From NCBI GenBank assembly GCA_030141605.1, contig JAQGDQ010000008.1:134501-198500 (forward strand): a stretch of 64,000 nt of DNA, given 5' to 3'. Numbering within the stretch: position 1 is the first letter of the stretch; every line of letters starts with the position of its first letter. This document shows positions 10,501 through 22,700 of this stretch, piece after piece. Both the position numbers and the translations under genes were made by a program. Below the pieces are notes generated by a model. That model ran no database searches. It was not told the origin of the DNA and saw nothing but the letters and a program-made list of their open reading frames with translations. This stretch comes from Tubiluchus corallicola. Taxonomy: Eukaryota > Priapulida > Priapulimorpha > Priapulimorphida > Tubiluchidae.

Positions 10501-13500
10501 TACATATGTCTCATTTTAAGTATGTGAGGAAGAAATACTGAGTCAATTATGCAGAGTTATTTGAGTCAATTACCAACAATTTTTATGTGCATGTGAATAG
10601 GATTAACCGTGAGTCTGTTAAGCGGCGCCTACTGTATGTGCAAGGCTCTGTGTTATTTTTAAGCCAATTTCTGCAAGTCAGTTTGAGTGTTAGTTGCTTA
10701 TCAGTATAGATCTCGGCGGAGTCTCGATAGGTCAGTTTTGATGCCGATCTCGATCTCATAATTTTAAATGGGCCGAGAAATTGAAAACACTGGCTTGCAC
10801 TTGTGGGCTGCTAATTAAGTGTCTAAGCTGACATTTAATTATAAGAAACAGTTTAATAATATTTAAAATTATTTTAAATTATAGGCAAAATGAATGCCTT
10901 GTCAAAAAAAATGCCCTGTTTTCCTTTAAAAGGACTATTATGATTGCAGTTTTTGTCTTGAAGTAGTTTAATCAGCATGCCTACTATCAGTACTGCAGAT
11001 TGCATTTAAGACTGCAGATGTTGGTAAAAGATGCAAATTGTACAATTTAGTATTTTTTAGTTTGTTGGCTAACATTAATACTTCTGTATTATTTACTTTA
11101 CTGTACTCATTCTTAATATAATTAACATAAGTATTAATGCTAAAAGTTAGGGTCCTTAAGGAAAGTTTATTGTTATATGATAATGACTTCAATGTTTCAC
11201 TTTATTTAGACATGGAAAACAGAAAAGTCGAAAGATATGATATTACTGGTGGTGGTGTACCATCTAAAACCTCAAAGCAAACTAATCGGTTTCATCCATT
11301 TTTTGACAAGCCCAAACCAGCTCATTCGACTCAGTGGGGAAACCGCTCCAACAATGGTCCAAAATCTGTTTCTTCGAGTAACCTACATAACGCAGACACA
11401 ACACACACCACAAGTGGCATTTCCGAGAGTCTGCAAAGCTCATTTACAACCTTACCAACACAGCAACAGAAGATCACCTTTCAACCACTTGCACAACGAA
11501 TGCGACCACTGTGCCTTCGGGATTATTTTGGGCAGGAACATGCTGTTGGGAAGAATACGTTACTAGGTTCACTCCTAGAAACAGAAGACATCCCTTCAAT
11601 GATACTGTGGGGTCCGCCTGGCTGTGGAAAGGTAATAAACACTAGAAATGGTTGAATGGAACCTTTTATAGCTTTTTACATATAAGTATTTGCTACCAAT
11701 AATGCTACCATATATTTGATAATTGAAAATAACTCACATTATATAATGTACATTATATTTTTTACATACAGTTCAATTTTCAGTAGTGCACGTCCTATAG
11801 TAAACTTCTACTAATTGCATATGTATTTTACTGTGCATTCTAAAGTTCATTTATTTATTTATTTATTTGGAAAAGGTATGGCTTTTTATATTGCATACTT
11901 TGTCAGAAACGAACTTTTTTGAATGAGTAAGTATTAAGGCGGAAGCATCAATAAATTTCATTTGTGATTTTCCAGACAACTTTAGCCAGAATTATTGCAG
12001 AAAAATCCAAAATGCACAGCCAAAGTCGATTTGTACAGCTATCTGCCACAACTTCTGGCATTGCTGATGTAAAACAAGTAGCAAAAGTTGCCTTAAATGA
12101 CCAGAAAATGTTCAAACGAAAAACCATTTTGTTCATTGATGAGATACATCGATTTAACAAGTTACAACAGGTATGTTACATCCTTAAGAACATTAGTGTA
12201 GCCAGAAATTGCACCATTAAGTGAATCATTGTTAAACGAAGTCATGCTATCTTAGAGAGTAATTTAATTGTGTGGGGATGTATTCCAATCTAATACAAAT
12301 CAGTGTTTTACGAGTTTTGTTGTTTGTATTCCTACTCTATTTAGCCAAATATAAAAAATAATTATGATAATACTGTGACTGTACACTTTACCTAAAATTA
12401 CCATAGTGCTAAATAGTAACTTGCAAAATTTAACACACTACTAAAATTCGCTAATTATTTTAGGAGAATTGGCTTCAGTTTTCATGTGCATTAACTCGTC
12501 TTTCACATTATTTTAATAAAATATAAAAAAACACTGGGTTATATTAGACAGTTGACAGTGAAATCCTGCAGCCTGTCTCGGAACAAACAGTGATCAAAGT
12601 AGCTAATGTTCCAGCTACAATTTAACTAGTTACATTTTTCTGAATAACTTTTTAATGCGTTGCAAATTTAACGATTGCAAATTTTTCGTAGCTTACCCCA
12701 CACTGAATGACAGCCAGCCTTAAAGCTATTTCTGTCACTGTTTTTGATAAGTCATGCTGCATTCTAAAGTAAAATTCAGTATTGTGAGAATTTAAAAATT
12801 AATGTTTTACCTCTGTTTCAAAAGTTTCCCTATTATATTTTAGGATGCATTCCTTCCTCATGTTGAAAATGGAACCATTACTCTGATAGGTGCAACTACG
12901 GAGAATCCGTCATTTCAAGTCAACTCTGCTTTGCTAAGTCGATGTCGTGTAATAGTTCTCAACAAACTTTCCATTGAAGATATCATGAACATTTTAACAA
13001 GAACATTAAAAGTACTAAATATTGAAATTCTCAACAGTGACTGTGATATTTCATGTTTGGAGTTGAATAATGACAAGTAAGAAATAAATTAATTTCTTGG
13101 GAACAGCTTAGTTTGCAAGGCATGTTGATCGATTGGTCTGTTTTTCAAGCCATTGACTGATTGCTTAGTTGGTCATATAGTCAGTTGGTTGAATTGTTAA
13201 TTAGTTAACAGGCTTTGATTACTGTTTTGGTAATTGTTTGTATTTATTTGTTGCCATTGCTTTTAGTTGTTGTTTTTCTTTTTTCCTCATTTTCTCTCAA
13301 TTTGTATGGTTGACATTCATTACATAGTAAATTGGTATTGAGTCAAAAAATATGCTCACTCAGACCACTTATGTTCATGTTTTTTGCATCATGAGTTGCG
13401 AGATCGCAGAGTGTCATAGTAGAAAGATGTGTTGATAAGCTAAGTGTGCCTAAAATGTCAGCAGAATTTACATAGGCAATTGTATGTGGCAGCAAAGCCT

Positions 13501-16500
13501 TGATGTCTCAGGTGTGTCAAGAGGTGTTGTTTCAAGAGGTACCTCAAAAACAGGCCCAATGACCCGAAGATGAAAAGGTAAAGTTGTGCAAATCTAGATT
13601 CATAGGTGCAAGACTCCAAAACACAACTGAATTTTTATTAAAGGAAAGGACAAATCACTTAGCATGTTGTGCTTATTTTACTGTTATCACTTAAACAGAA
13701 AAACAAAAGAAATTTGCAAAGAAACTGTTTATAAAGCATAAAGTTAATTTATACTACTGAGAGACAGAAATTTTCAAGCATGGTAGTAGCCATCATTCAC
13801 TTGAAAATTGTGACTTTTTGTAAGCGCATCATGGCTTTCCATAAGCGCACGTTGCTTCAAACTTCTATGGCCTACCTAATATTCATGCCAAAATATCACA
13901 AAATTAGCTATCTAGTAAGATTTTATACTTTTGACCGAGATTGACAGTGTGCTGCTCTTCTTCAGCCGATGAACGGCTCCATTGGTGAAAAACTTAGAGT
14001 GTTCAGAATGTGAGTGCCGAAGCGTGAAATGATCACAACTTTAAAGTCATTTTACTAATTACACGAAGACCCTATCACACTTTTATCACTAAATCTTCTA
14101 ACATTTTTTGCAAATATTGAAAGAAGCCTAATTTTCCTGAAGGCTTGGCATTTCTTTTAAACTTAACTCCTTTACTAGGTGCAGTCTTTAAATAATTTCA
14201 TTGTTTCATGCACACTTTACATTCTCACATTATACTTACAGGTCTGGGATATTCATTGAACAAAAAGGACTAGAAACATTAGCCGGTCTTACTGATGGTG
14301 ATGCTAGGACTGCCTTGAATGCCTTGCAGATGGCTGTCGATGCTGCCAAGGCCAGAGGAAATTCGGAAGCAAATAACTGTGGTAAATATTTGTACTGCAC
14401 TGTCATTGCAGAACATGTTGGATTGTAGAACATACACACTCATGTACAGCGCATGCTGTAAATGCTTGGTGGCACTTCGTATCGGATTACAGAGCATGCC
14501 TAGTTGCTAATATAAAAACAATATTTATTTTGTGAATAGTCACAGTAGCCATATTTTGTGCCTAGCTACAAATTTAAGCAGTGCTGAGCTCAGTCAGTAA
14601 ATAGATGGATGACTACAAGGTTCCATACTCATTCAGTGCCGATTTATCTATCTTGCTGCTTGAAACTTCAGTAATTTAATTATAGAACACATTGAGTATG
14701 TGTCCTGATATTAGCAGCTGTGAAACTCGAAGTTGATCAAAGAGCAAATTCACAATCTGCAAGGCTGACAGCCTGACCATCAAGGCTAGTTATCTGTTAA
14801 ATTGCTAATTTCAGTGCAGATTTTCGAATTGTTAAATACAGACGCATTGAAATTTGACTTGGGAACTTGACCATCTCGGAGACAAATTACGTTAGACATT
14901 TTCCGATAAAGTATGTAATGTAAATTATGCACAACGAATTTAATGAAATAACCTTAATCTATTTAGTAAAAAAAACAAAAGTTTTTGAATAAGTTCGGTC
15001 CACAAAAAAATATTTCTTTTTATGTCACTGGAGCTATATTAACAATAGCTGGTTGGTAAGGAAAATGGTTGAAAGGTGTTCTGTTTGCTGCTTTCTTATG
15101 GAAAGTTTTTAACTGCCATTTGCATTTTAGAACTCCATTTAATGCTTCAGTTCGCATTTAGCTGCTATACTGCATTTTTGTTACAGATCTTTCAAGTTTA
15201 CGAAGCAGGTCACAGTCGGAAATACGAATAATCACCACACAGCACATCAAAGACGGGCTACAAAAGTCACACCTTCTGTATGACAGGGCAGGTGAGCCTA
15301 TTTGTATGATGTTACAGCTGCTAAAACTGTGTGCTTAGAGATGTGAACAGATCTTTTCGGGGTCACGTCAATGGCAATGTTGAAATATTGTCTGAACAAT
15401 GTGTTTGTACTCAGTAAATTACGTTTTTGGCTGTAATATTAATTATAAGGATATTTTGGTAATTATTACAGCTAATGGAAGGTACATTTTAGACTGTAGG
15501 TGGAAATGAGATGGTCAGAGAAATCATGTTATTGTCCTTTAATAGGCGAAGAGCACTACAATTTAATATCAGCATTGCACAAGTCTGTTCGAGGGTCTGA
15601 CGATAATGCAGCTATGTACTGGTTGATTCGAATGCTGGAGGGTGGAGAAGATCCAGTATTCATAGCTAGGAGACTTATCTGTGCAGCTAGTGAAGATATA
15701 GGTAACGTTGCACCTTCGTTCTCTTAATACTTATGAACCTGGATTCAAATTAACTAATTGGCTGTAAAAGAGATTCGCTAAAAAACATTGTTTGCGTCTG
15801 TGTCTGGCACTTCGGTTATTGCTGCTAGTCGATTAATAGTGGCCCACTGTGGCCCTTAGATTATTGTTTGTGTGTTAATGCTTTCTAAGCAAGTCCGACT
15901 ATGTTGGTACTGTTGGACATATCTAGCTGCAGTTCTCACACTGAATATTCGTGAAGGTGAATACATTTTTTTTTTGTTTTTCCTAGTTTAATTTTTGACA
16001 AAACGTTCTTTTTCTAGATTTCTAGATTTTGATTGGCTGGTCTCATGGCACCAAGACTGCTCTAAAGTCACTAATGTTCAAATTATTTGTGCTTTTAGAA
16101 TATTACTGAAGAAGATAGTTAAAATTTACATGCTGTAATGTTTGCTGTAATCTGTTGTTTCTGTTTTAGGTTTGGCAGATCCCATGGCACTGAGTTTTGC
16201 AGTTTCCGTCCTTCAGGGTTGCCAGGCGCTTGGAATGCCAGCTTGTGGGGTTTGTTTTCATTGCTAAAAAACAGTTTGTTTCTCTTTTCAAAGAATGGCA
16301 GCATCACATCAATTTTTCTGTATGTTTGATGGAGCATGTCTTTTTATGACATACCTTTGACAGCCTTTTACACCAAGTACATGTAAAATATTTTTGTAAA
16401 TGAATGTTTGTTTTGAAGTATTGATTGCCAATGTATGTCACCAAATACTTTATATAGATGTGTTATAGGAAAGTGTAAGTGTAGATTTGCCAACCACGAA

Positions 16501-17586
16501 ATGGATTTTGTGCGATATGGTAACAGAAAACCAAAGAAAAAACTCAAAACATTATGAACGCCAACTGTTTTTTTAACAGAATGTATTAATAATATGGGTG
16601 ACATCCATAAAAACTGTAGTCTTGACTTGTGGTGCTTGTCCCATCACTAGCTTTGTTGTCTAATCATGTTTATTTAGGGTATATGAATAAACTAACTGAA
16701 ATTGCCTGTCAAAAACAAGAGTTGAACGTTCTTTATGCTTCAAATTTGCGTTAATTATGGGCTTTTTAATGTTTTTGTGACTTCAAAAGATGAAGAGGAA
16801 TAGGAGTTACCTACGAAAAAAATTAGATATTGTTTAATTTTTATTCTGATAATAACTTTGAAATTTCCTCAAATGCCATTAATTATTTGGCCTCTTTAAC
16901 TGTAATTTTTCTTTGAAGAACTCGAAATTTGTACTTTGTTGAATATATGCCCTCTTTAGCAGATTTAATGTTTTCTTTGTTGCTGTAGGTGCTCCTGGCA
17001 CAGTTGGTTACCTATCTAGCCAGAGCTCCCAAGAACTGGGATGTGTACAGGGCATTTGAAGCTGCAACAAATCATGTAAAGAATTGCCATGGACCTCTAC
17101 CAAGTGTGCCATTACATCTGAGGTGTGTGATTCATTCTCGATTTTTGACACTAAAATGGGAGAGGACTACAAAATAGGTGAAAGGTCCGTGCAGTGATGT
17201 AAGCTGTCTTTGGAAAGTTTTTTAAACTTGAGACTGAGAGCTTCAAGATATGAAATTACCATTTCCCTCCCTTCAAACAAGTTTGGTTTTAAAAAGCAAT
17301 ATTAATGCAGTTGCTCAATTACGATTACAAAGAAAGAATGCGAAATTCCTTAAAGAGAAGTGGTCTCGCATTGTTAATTCCGAGTGATGAATTCATTTGA
17401 AGTAATTTGAAAATTGAGATTCTCCGCCTTGAGTCTGTTTGATTAAATATTAAAACATATGCACTTTTTTCCAGAAATGCATCAACAAAACTTCTCAGAG
17501 ATTTGGGTTATGGGAAAGACTATAAAGCAATAAATGGTGTCTTCCTGCCAGAGGAATTGAAAGGTATAAAATTTTTTGGAACATAA
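7501..17586 (+). CDS. WRNIP1: WRNIP1/Mgs1/RarA-family AAA+ ATPase, 10 exons, 563 aa
   Basis: CDS exons: 7501-7615, 11210-11631, 11976-12170, 12844-13076, 14242-14381, 15187-15291, 15546-15701, 16170-16249, 16989-17122, 17475-17586. All introns are GT-AG and phases join cleanly. Seen: a UBZ4 finger C9-x2-C12-x11-H24-x3-C28 in exon 1; a polar linker; the family block [11 protein letters not shown]; Walker A GPPGCGKT (173-180); Walker B IDEIHRF (D234-E235); sensor 1 in ATTENPSF (N265); arginine finger in LLSRCRV (R277); a C-terminal tetramerisation region with GGEDP, ASEDIG and ARAP motifs, ending LPEELKG plus a short tail. Known for the family: a nuclear ATPase that binds ubiquitylated PCNA through UBZ and acts at stalled replication forks. 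Human WRNIP1 is longer (665 aa), mostly in the linker. The start has A at -3 and lies just ahead of the UBZ finger. The last exon reads past a GT-like site to TAA, matching the human C-terminus. The distance from exon 1 to exon 2 (3.6 kb) is filled with transposon remains. Confidence 0.96.
8610..9370 (-). pseudogene. LINE (CR1/L2-like) reverse transcriptase relic
   Basis: The minus strand in WRNIP1 intron 1 carries, in order and across several frames, the typical 3' part of a non-LTR retrotransposon ORF2: a VPHGSILR piece (the motif usually seen as VPQGSVLGP) near 9190, a DLGV block at 9093-9104, a [10 protein letters not shown]...DIKRLQ block near 8900-8955, and the terminal HRVVDKWNS motif near 8636-8663 with a stop shortly after. 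The segment that should hold the YADD active site between the first two motifs is missing. Frameshifts are frequent, so this is an old 5'-truncated, internally deleted copy. The family assignment below LINE is tentative. Confidence 0.75.
9714..10634 (-). mobile_element. Tigger/pogo-like nonautonomous DNA transposon, copy 1
   Basis: A complete 921 bp element. The terminal inverted repeats begin CAGTAGGCGCCGCTTAA and match at about 24 of the first 25 bases. It is flanked by TA on each side (9712-9713 and 10635-10636), the Tc1/mariner-superfamily target duplication. Inside, on the minus strand, is a frameshifted relic of a transposase C-terminal tail (KMKQPTF near 10000-10015) followed by sequence matching the region just upstream of the transposase start in copy 3. 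So most of the gene was deleted. The strand given is that of the transposase relic. It sits in WRNIP1 intron 1. Confidence 0.88.
10671..10793 (+). repeat. Dispersed repeat family B, copy 1
   Basis: Matches the reverse complement of 31139-31273, with shared blocks GTCTCGATAGGTCAGT, GGGCCGAGAAATTG and GCAAGTCAGT. The copies differ at many positions. It lies 35 bp beyond copy 1 of the Tigger-like element. Class unknown; no coding capacity. Confidence 0.7.
13640..13925 (+). repeat. Dispersed repeat family A, copy 2
   Basis: Same-orientation partner of 3096-3405, inside WRNIP1 intron 4. Shared blocks include GAAACTGTTTATAAAG, AAATTTTCAAGCATGGTAGTAGCC and TTCCATAAGCGCAC. No terminal repeats could be defined. 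Confidence 0.6.
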
Positions 17587-17650
17587 AAATCAGCAAGTGT
17601 ATGGAATTGCCAATTGCTAATTAAAAGAAATTACTGCTATGTTTGTAATT

Positions 17651-17656
17651 AATAAA
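17651..17656 (+). terminator. AATAAA polyadenylation signal of WRNIP1
   Basis: First AATAAA after the WRNIP1 stop codon, 65 bp downstream, in AT-rich sequence. It implies a very short 3' UTR. A later signal may also be used. Confidence 0.6.
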
Positions 17657-19766
17657 GATTTTAAAAGGAACAGCCAGTTCAATCTTCAGTTGTTTTAATA
17701 AAAATGTGGTTTCTTGGTAAATTTTTTTTTTAATATCGTAAATGACTTTGTTTTCTATGTCATAAAGTCACCTTTAATGTCATAAAGACAAAGAAAAATG
17801 TCGTTTTGAAGTTGGCACGTCTGCTTATATCAAACAGTAGCATTAACAGTTCTAATGAACATGTATCATCTTAGGGGATCTGTAGGTCTGGGTAGAATAA
17901 GGCAGTGACCGTTATTTCCCCACCAAAAATAAGCACTGAATCAAATATAGTTGCCCAACACCCTGAATAGCTTAATGTTTTAAATGTTTAACTGAAAAAT
18001 AAATCTCTCGTTCTGTCTGAAATTAAAAAACTTCTACAACAACCTTTGTGAATTACGTAAAAACTGCCGAGATTCAGTGTCAAACAAACTTCAACATCTT
18101 TCCATTTATGTGCCCACATGAAAACATTACATTACAAAGCAGAAAAAATGGTGAAAAAATGATCGATTGTCAATTTCTTGAAATCTGAGACAGACCTTTC
18201 CATCAAATGTAAAGATACTTTTTTCATTTTATTAAATAAACCCATAGCAACCATTACCTTGAAAAACTTGCTGACAAGAAAGACAATATGCACATCAACA
18301 AAAAACACTCGACAATTAAAAGATTAACTTTAACTGGACTGTGTGTCGATTTTACTTGCAATGTAAATTATTGAATCTCCACCAACCATTAAAAATGCTG
18401 CTACTCTGTTGCAGTAGTTCTCAGACTGGTTTCAAAAAATAACTTCGCAGATTCAATTTTAAGAGACCAGATTTATTGTAAAATCTGTTAACTGCAACTG
18501 GCAAAAGATCAGAAGTAGCCTAGAAACACTATACGCAACATACCATGCACAACTATGTACACAGTAAAACTATTTCATAGGAAAAATAGCAAATTTATAA
18601 CGACCAATAACAATTTTTGCATGAAATAAAAAAGGCGGCTGTTTTTTGAATTGCACTTAAAATCTATGACAATGCCAGAAGACGACCAGAAAATTTCATT
18701 TATAAGAATTGCACACTAACGTCTGACTTTGTAAGTAAAATAAATTCTACTAATCATTTAGCTACTGTAAATTTAGTGGTAGTGTTTAAGTATTGCTTTA
18801 CTTATTGTATTTAAGAAGACGCATTTTCACAAAATCTAAATAAATTCAAACATTGCATGCCACCTACCAGGTGATCACTAAAATTTAACACAGACTTTTT
18901 CTTAAAGGTTGGTAAATGTTAAATTTGTGTCATTAAATCTGCAATGCACCAAACAATGTATGTGATTATGTCGGAATCCTGCAAATGCCGAAACAAGCAA
19001 AACGATTTGGTTGGTTTGCCCGTTAATACCACAATCGCAAATCAAAATAAGAGGCTGTCTTAGAAGCTGTAATTCCAATTCAAACATATATACATACAAA
19101 CTTCATATCAAAGTACTTGTCTTGAGCATTTATGAAATTCATTTACCATATTACACACTTCCATCTTAAAATAAGTATTATTAAAGAATGAATTCCAGGC
19201 AGAATTTAACAACAAAAAGCTAGATAAACAAAATTTTGGCTAAACCAGTGAAAACAGAAGACAACAAGCATTGCCTCGTCACAAAATGCAAGAGAAGGAA
19301 CGATGTCAGATCACAAAACAGCAAATATTTTAATAAAAAGTTGATATGAGATATAAACAATTCTTGAGCAAATTTTGAAAAGTAAACGGGCATAAACTAA
19401 AACTATAAGCCAATAAGCACTAAGTCTATAAGATACAATCACTACAAACGGTTTTCAAGAAATGATCTTCAAATAAACTTTCTAGTTTCTTTTTAGAATA
19501 CTACTAATTATGCAAGTTGAAGCTATCATTGCAGCAGTTGAGAATCAATACAAAAATATAATTCGCAGACCCTCTAAATGTACGACTTTATGTTGCGATC
19601 TTTGTCAAAATATATATTTGTCAAAATTACTATTTCTCTGTCTTCTGGCAGAATGAATCACATCATGCAGATTTCAGCCTACAGCACCGGTTGTATACAA
19701 TATCACAAATTCGGCTCGCATCACAGTGACGTTGCATGAAATGCCAGACCGTTGAATGCAAAGCCG
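17657..19766. other. Convergent 3' region between WRNIP1 and AMFR
   Basis: No coding exon recognised. WRNIP1 enters from the left and AMFR from the right, so this must contain both 3' ends. For AMFR (minus strand), TTTATT strings that would read as AATAAA occur at 18472-18477 and 18228-18233. Either would give a long 3' UTR of more than 1 kb; the actual site cannot be chosen from sequence alone. Confidence 0.5.
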
Positions 19767-22700
19767 TTAGCTCTGGTTGTTTTCCTGTAGTCTTCGCTGT
19801 GCGGCTTGAAACATCAGGTTGCGCCTGCTCGCGGCTGCGTCGCTCTCAACTGGTTGGTCGCTACTTTGAGTGCTCGATTCCGATTCAGATCTGACTTGCG
19901 ACCTGTGCTTTTCTGTGTATTTCCTGAAAAAGTCCACATTTCTAACAAATAATTCTCATATCCTGGACTGTGCTCAACTAAAAGATGTCTTAAAGTGATT
20001 CAGATGGCAAAGGCCAATAAATACAGTGTCAAGAAGTAATTGACCCTTCCTGCACAACAACCAAAATGAATAAGAAATTATTAAATACAGTAGGTGCCGC
20101 TTAATAGACTCACTTTGGGACCGAAGTGTTTTGACCCAATTAACCGACTGAACCTATTAACCGATGGGTGTTGTATTAGTGGTATAAAAGTATGAGTTTC
20201 CAGCTTAGTATGCACTGCAAGGATTTTTAATGAATTTTAGAAATGAAGTAATGCCTAAATTCCTTTGTGTAGTTAAAAATAGAAAATATATTTTAAAATA
20301 ATAATTTATATGAGTGAATTAGCAATAAATTAAAAAGTCATAGAAGTCTGTTCATTTGCAAAAGTTACAGAGATTCTTTCAAAGTCGGCTGCTTCATTTT
20401 ATCACGGAGAAGTTGGCTCACAAAGTTCTCATATTGATAAAATCTGTTGTTGTACTATGCACATATTCTCGTAAATACTTAGTGCTTGGAGTGCTTGAAC
20501 TGATGGTGGTGCCGGTGTTTCCCCGCAAGTGGTTTCGCCTAAGTTTCCGCTTGCTATCGCAATGTACTTACTGTACTGTACCTGCAACCCTGGCATAACA
20601 GCAAGGGCAAAATAAACTCTGGCAAAGACAGCCAAAGCTTCAAAAGCAAACTGCTAAGCAAGTAATTAAATGTTTATCTTCCAGGAGGTTAATTGCAGTG
20701 GACGGGCAGATCAAAGGAAACCATTAAGCTAGCATGTTAGCGTATGATAAACGTTCCCCCTTACAAACGAAACGGTACTTAACACGATTGTTTCTTAGGT
20801 ATATTATAAGACAAAAGTGAACTAAGATGATATAAAAGTCATAAAAGCTTATTAGTCACACGAAAGTGTCTTATTGAAGCATGTGAAGCAAAAATATTAA
20901 GTCAATTATGCGGGGTTATTTTAGTCAATTACCGACAGTTTTTATGTACATTAGGATAGAAGCGGCCCGTACCAGGCGTTTTTGAATCATTTGAGCGATT
21001 GAGTCTATTAACCATGAGTCTATTAAGCAGCGCCTACTGTACTACGGAGAAGACCATAAAAAGAGCAGTTAAGTTTGAAAAGTAATGTTAATATCTAGGT
21101 GTACTGCCATTTGCAGCTCTGACAGTTTTTAATACAAGGGGTCATACTCACCGAGTTTCTCAAAAAACTTCTCACTTCTCACTTTATTGATATTTGATTT
21201 CTGGTGGACAAGATATGATACAAGATATAAAAACTGGCCCGCTCTGGCAGTCTGTACATCCCACTCTTCACTGTTATGCAAAAGAAACAGTACTTACTTT
21301 CTGGCTTGCTTTAGGAGTAATTCCTTGCGCTTTTTCAGCATAGCTTCTCTTTCTAATGGAGATTTAGAGAAACGAGATCCTGTAACTTCACAATGGGCCT
21401 CCTCGCTGAAAACAAAGCAGAAATTATCAACTGTTAGTAAGATGAATTTAAGATCACTGTTAAATGTGGATCATACGTACTTGTGTGGTAAAATATGCAG
21501 TAATTCTGACCAAAAAATATTTAGAATTAAAGATGGCATAGAAAAATGCAAAAATAATAATCACAGGTCATTGATAAAAGTAGTGGGCATGAAAATCTTA
21601 AAACCAAAAATTCAGTGCAAAAAGGTGAAAATAAGCCAAAGTATCAAATCGAATTACATCCCAAAGTTGAACAGTAATGGCCGAGTAGGTCATCAATAAC
21701 ACTGCCTGTCTTAACCTACTAATACAAAATCCTAATAACACAGAGCGCACCGCACGCTCGTCATGCAGTTTAACAGACTGCTTAGAAGTACGAGTGAATA
21801 TGGGCAATGAAGAAACAGCTCTCATTCTGGTGAAGACCAGGAGGTTATTGTTTCAAGGTTCAGCAAGACGCTGTCCGTCTATTTCAGCAAAGCAGTAAAA
21901 AAATGAAAAATCAGTGTAATTCGTTGAAAGCCTAGAAGGTAAACTGACAGAAAGAAAAAACTGACAGGTAAAAAGTTGCTCTGGAATTCAACTTTCAGCT
22001 TTGCAAATAATTTCAGAGTTTTCATTTTGAGAAAAATTTTACTTGAATTGCAATTAGCAACCAACTTAGCATATGCAATAATTATACACACACTCGAGTA
22101 ATCAGTCTATGCACTGCACCGATAAGAATGAATTTTATACCTGCTTCGATGCGCCTCCAAGTCGTCTGCATCCGAAAAGTGCAATTCGTCAACTTCACCA
22201 AGGAAGCTAGAACTCGGGCTCTCAACAGAGGAAAGTGATGTCTGGTGAAATTAAAGTGTAACATTACAATAAAGAACGAATAATTACTGAAGTTAATTTT
22301 AGCACTACTAATTTTATATCTCTATTTTGGTTATTTTCTGATCTGCCATTTACTATTTTGTTTATTTTCTGATCTACCACTTAAAACTAATCAAATAAAA
22401 GTACTCACATCGTTAAAAAGAGAAGGCGGTGGCAGGCTCGACTGCCTAGCTGAGCGGGATAGTTGAACGCTCTGAAAAAGAATGAAAAATGTTAGCATTC
22501 ATATCCACAAAAAGTATACCATGAGAGAGATGCTATAACATACATTTTGCTCACAGCTAAAATTAAACTAAAATATCATTATCATCATAACTGTCAGAGA
22601 GCCCATTTTAATGATTGTAATAAACTCGGATGCTACTACTGATTATACACTGATTAATTACAAATGTGATAAAGAACTGACAATGGTATATCACACACGT

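Noticed and set aside
17563-17565. GT donor-like site in the last WRNIP1 exon
   Set aside because: Reading through it gives the expected family C-terminus and a stop 21 bp later; splicing there would need a further exon that is not visible.
21187-21699. 170-residue plus-strand frame
   Set aside because: It runs antisense across AMFR exon 13 and neighbouring intron; the minus-strand exon explains the open frame.
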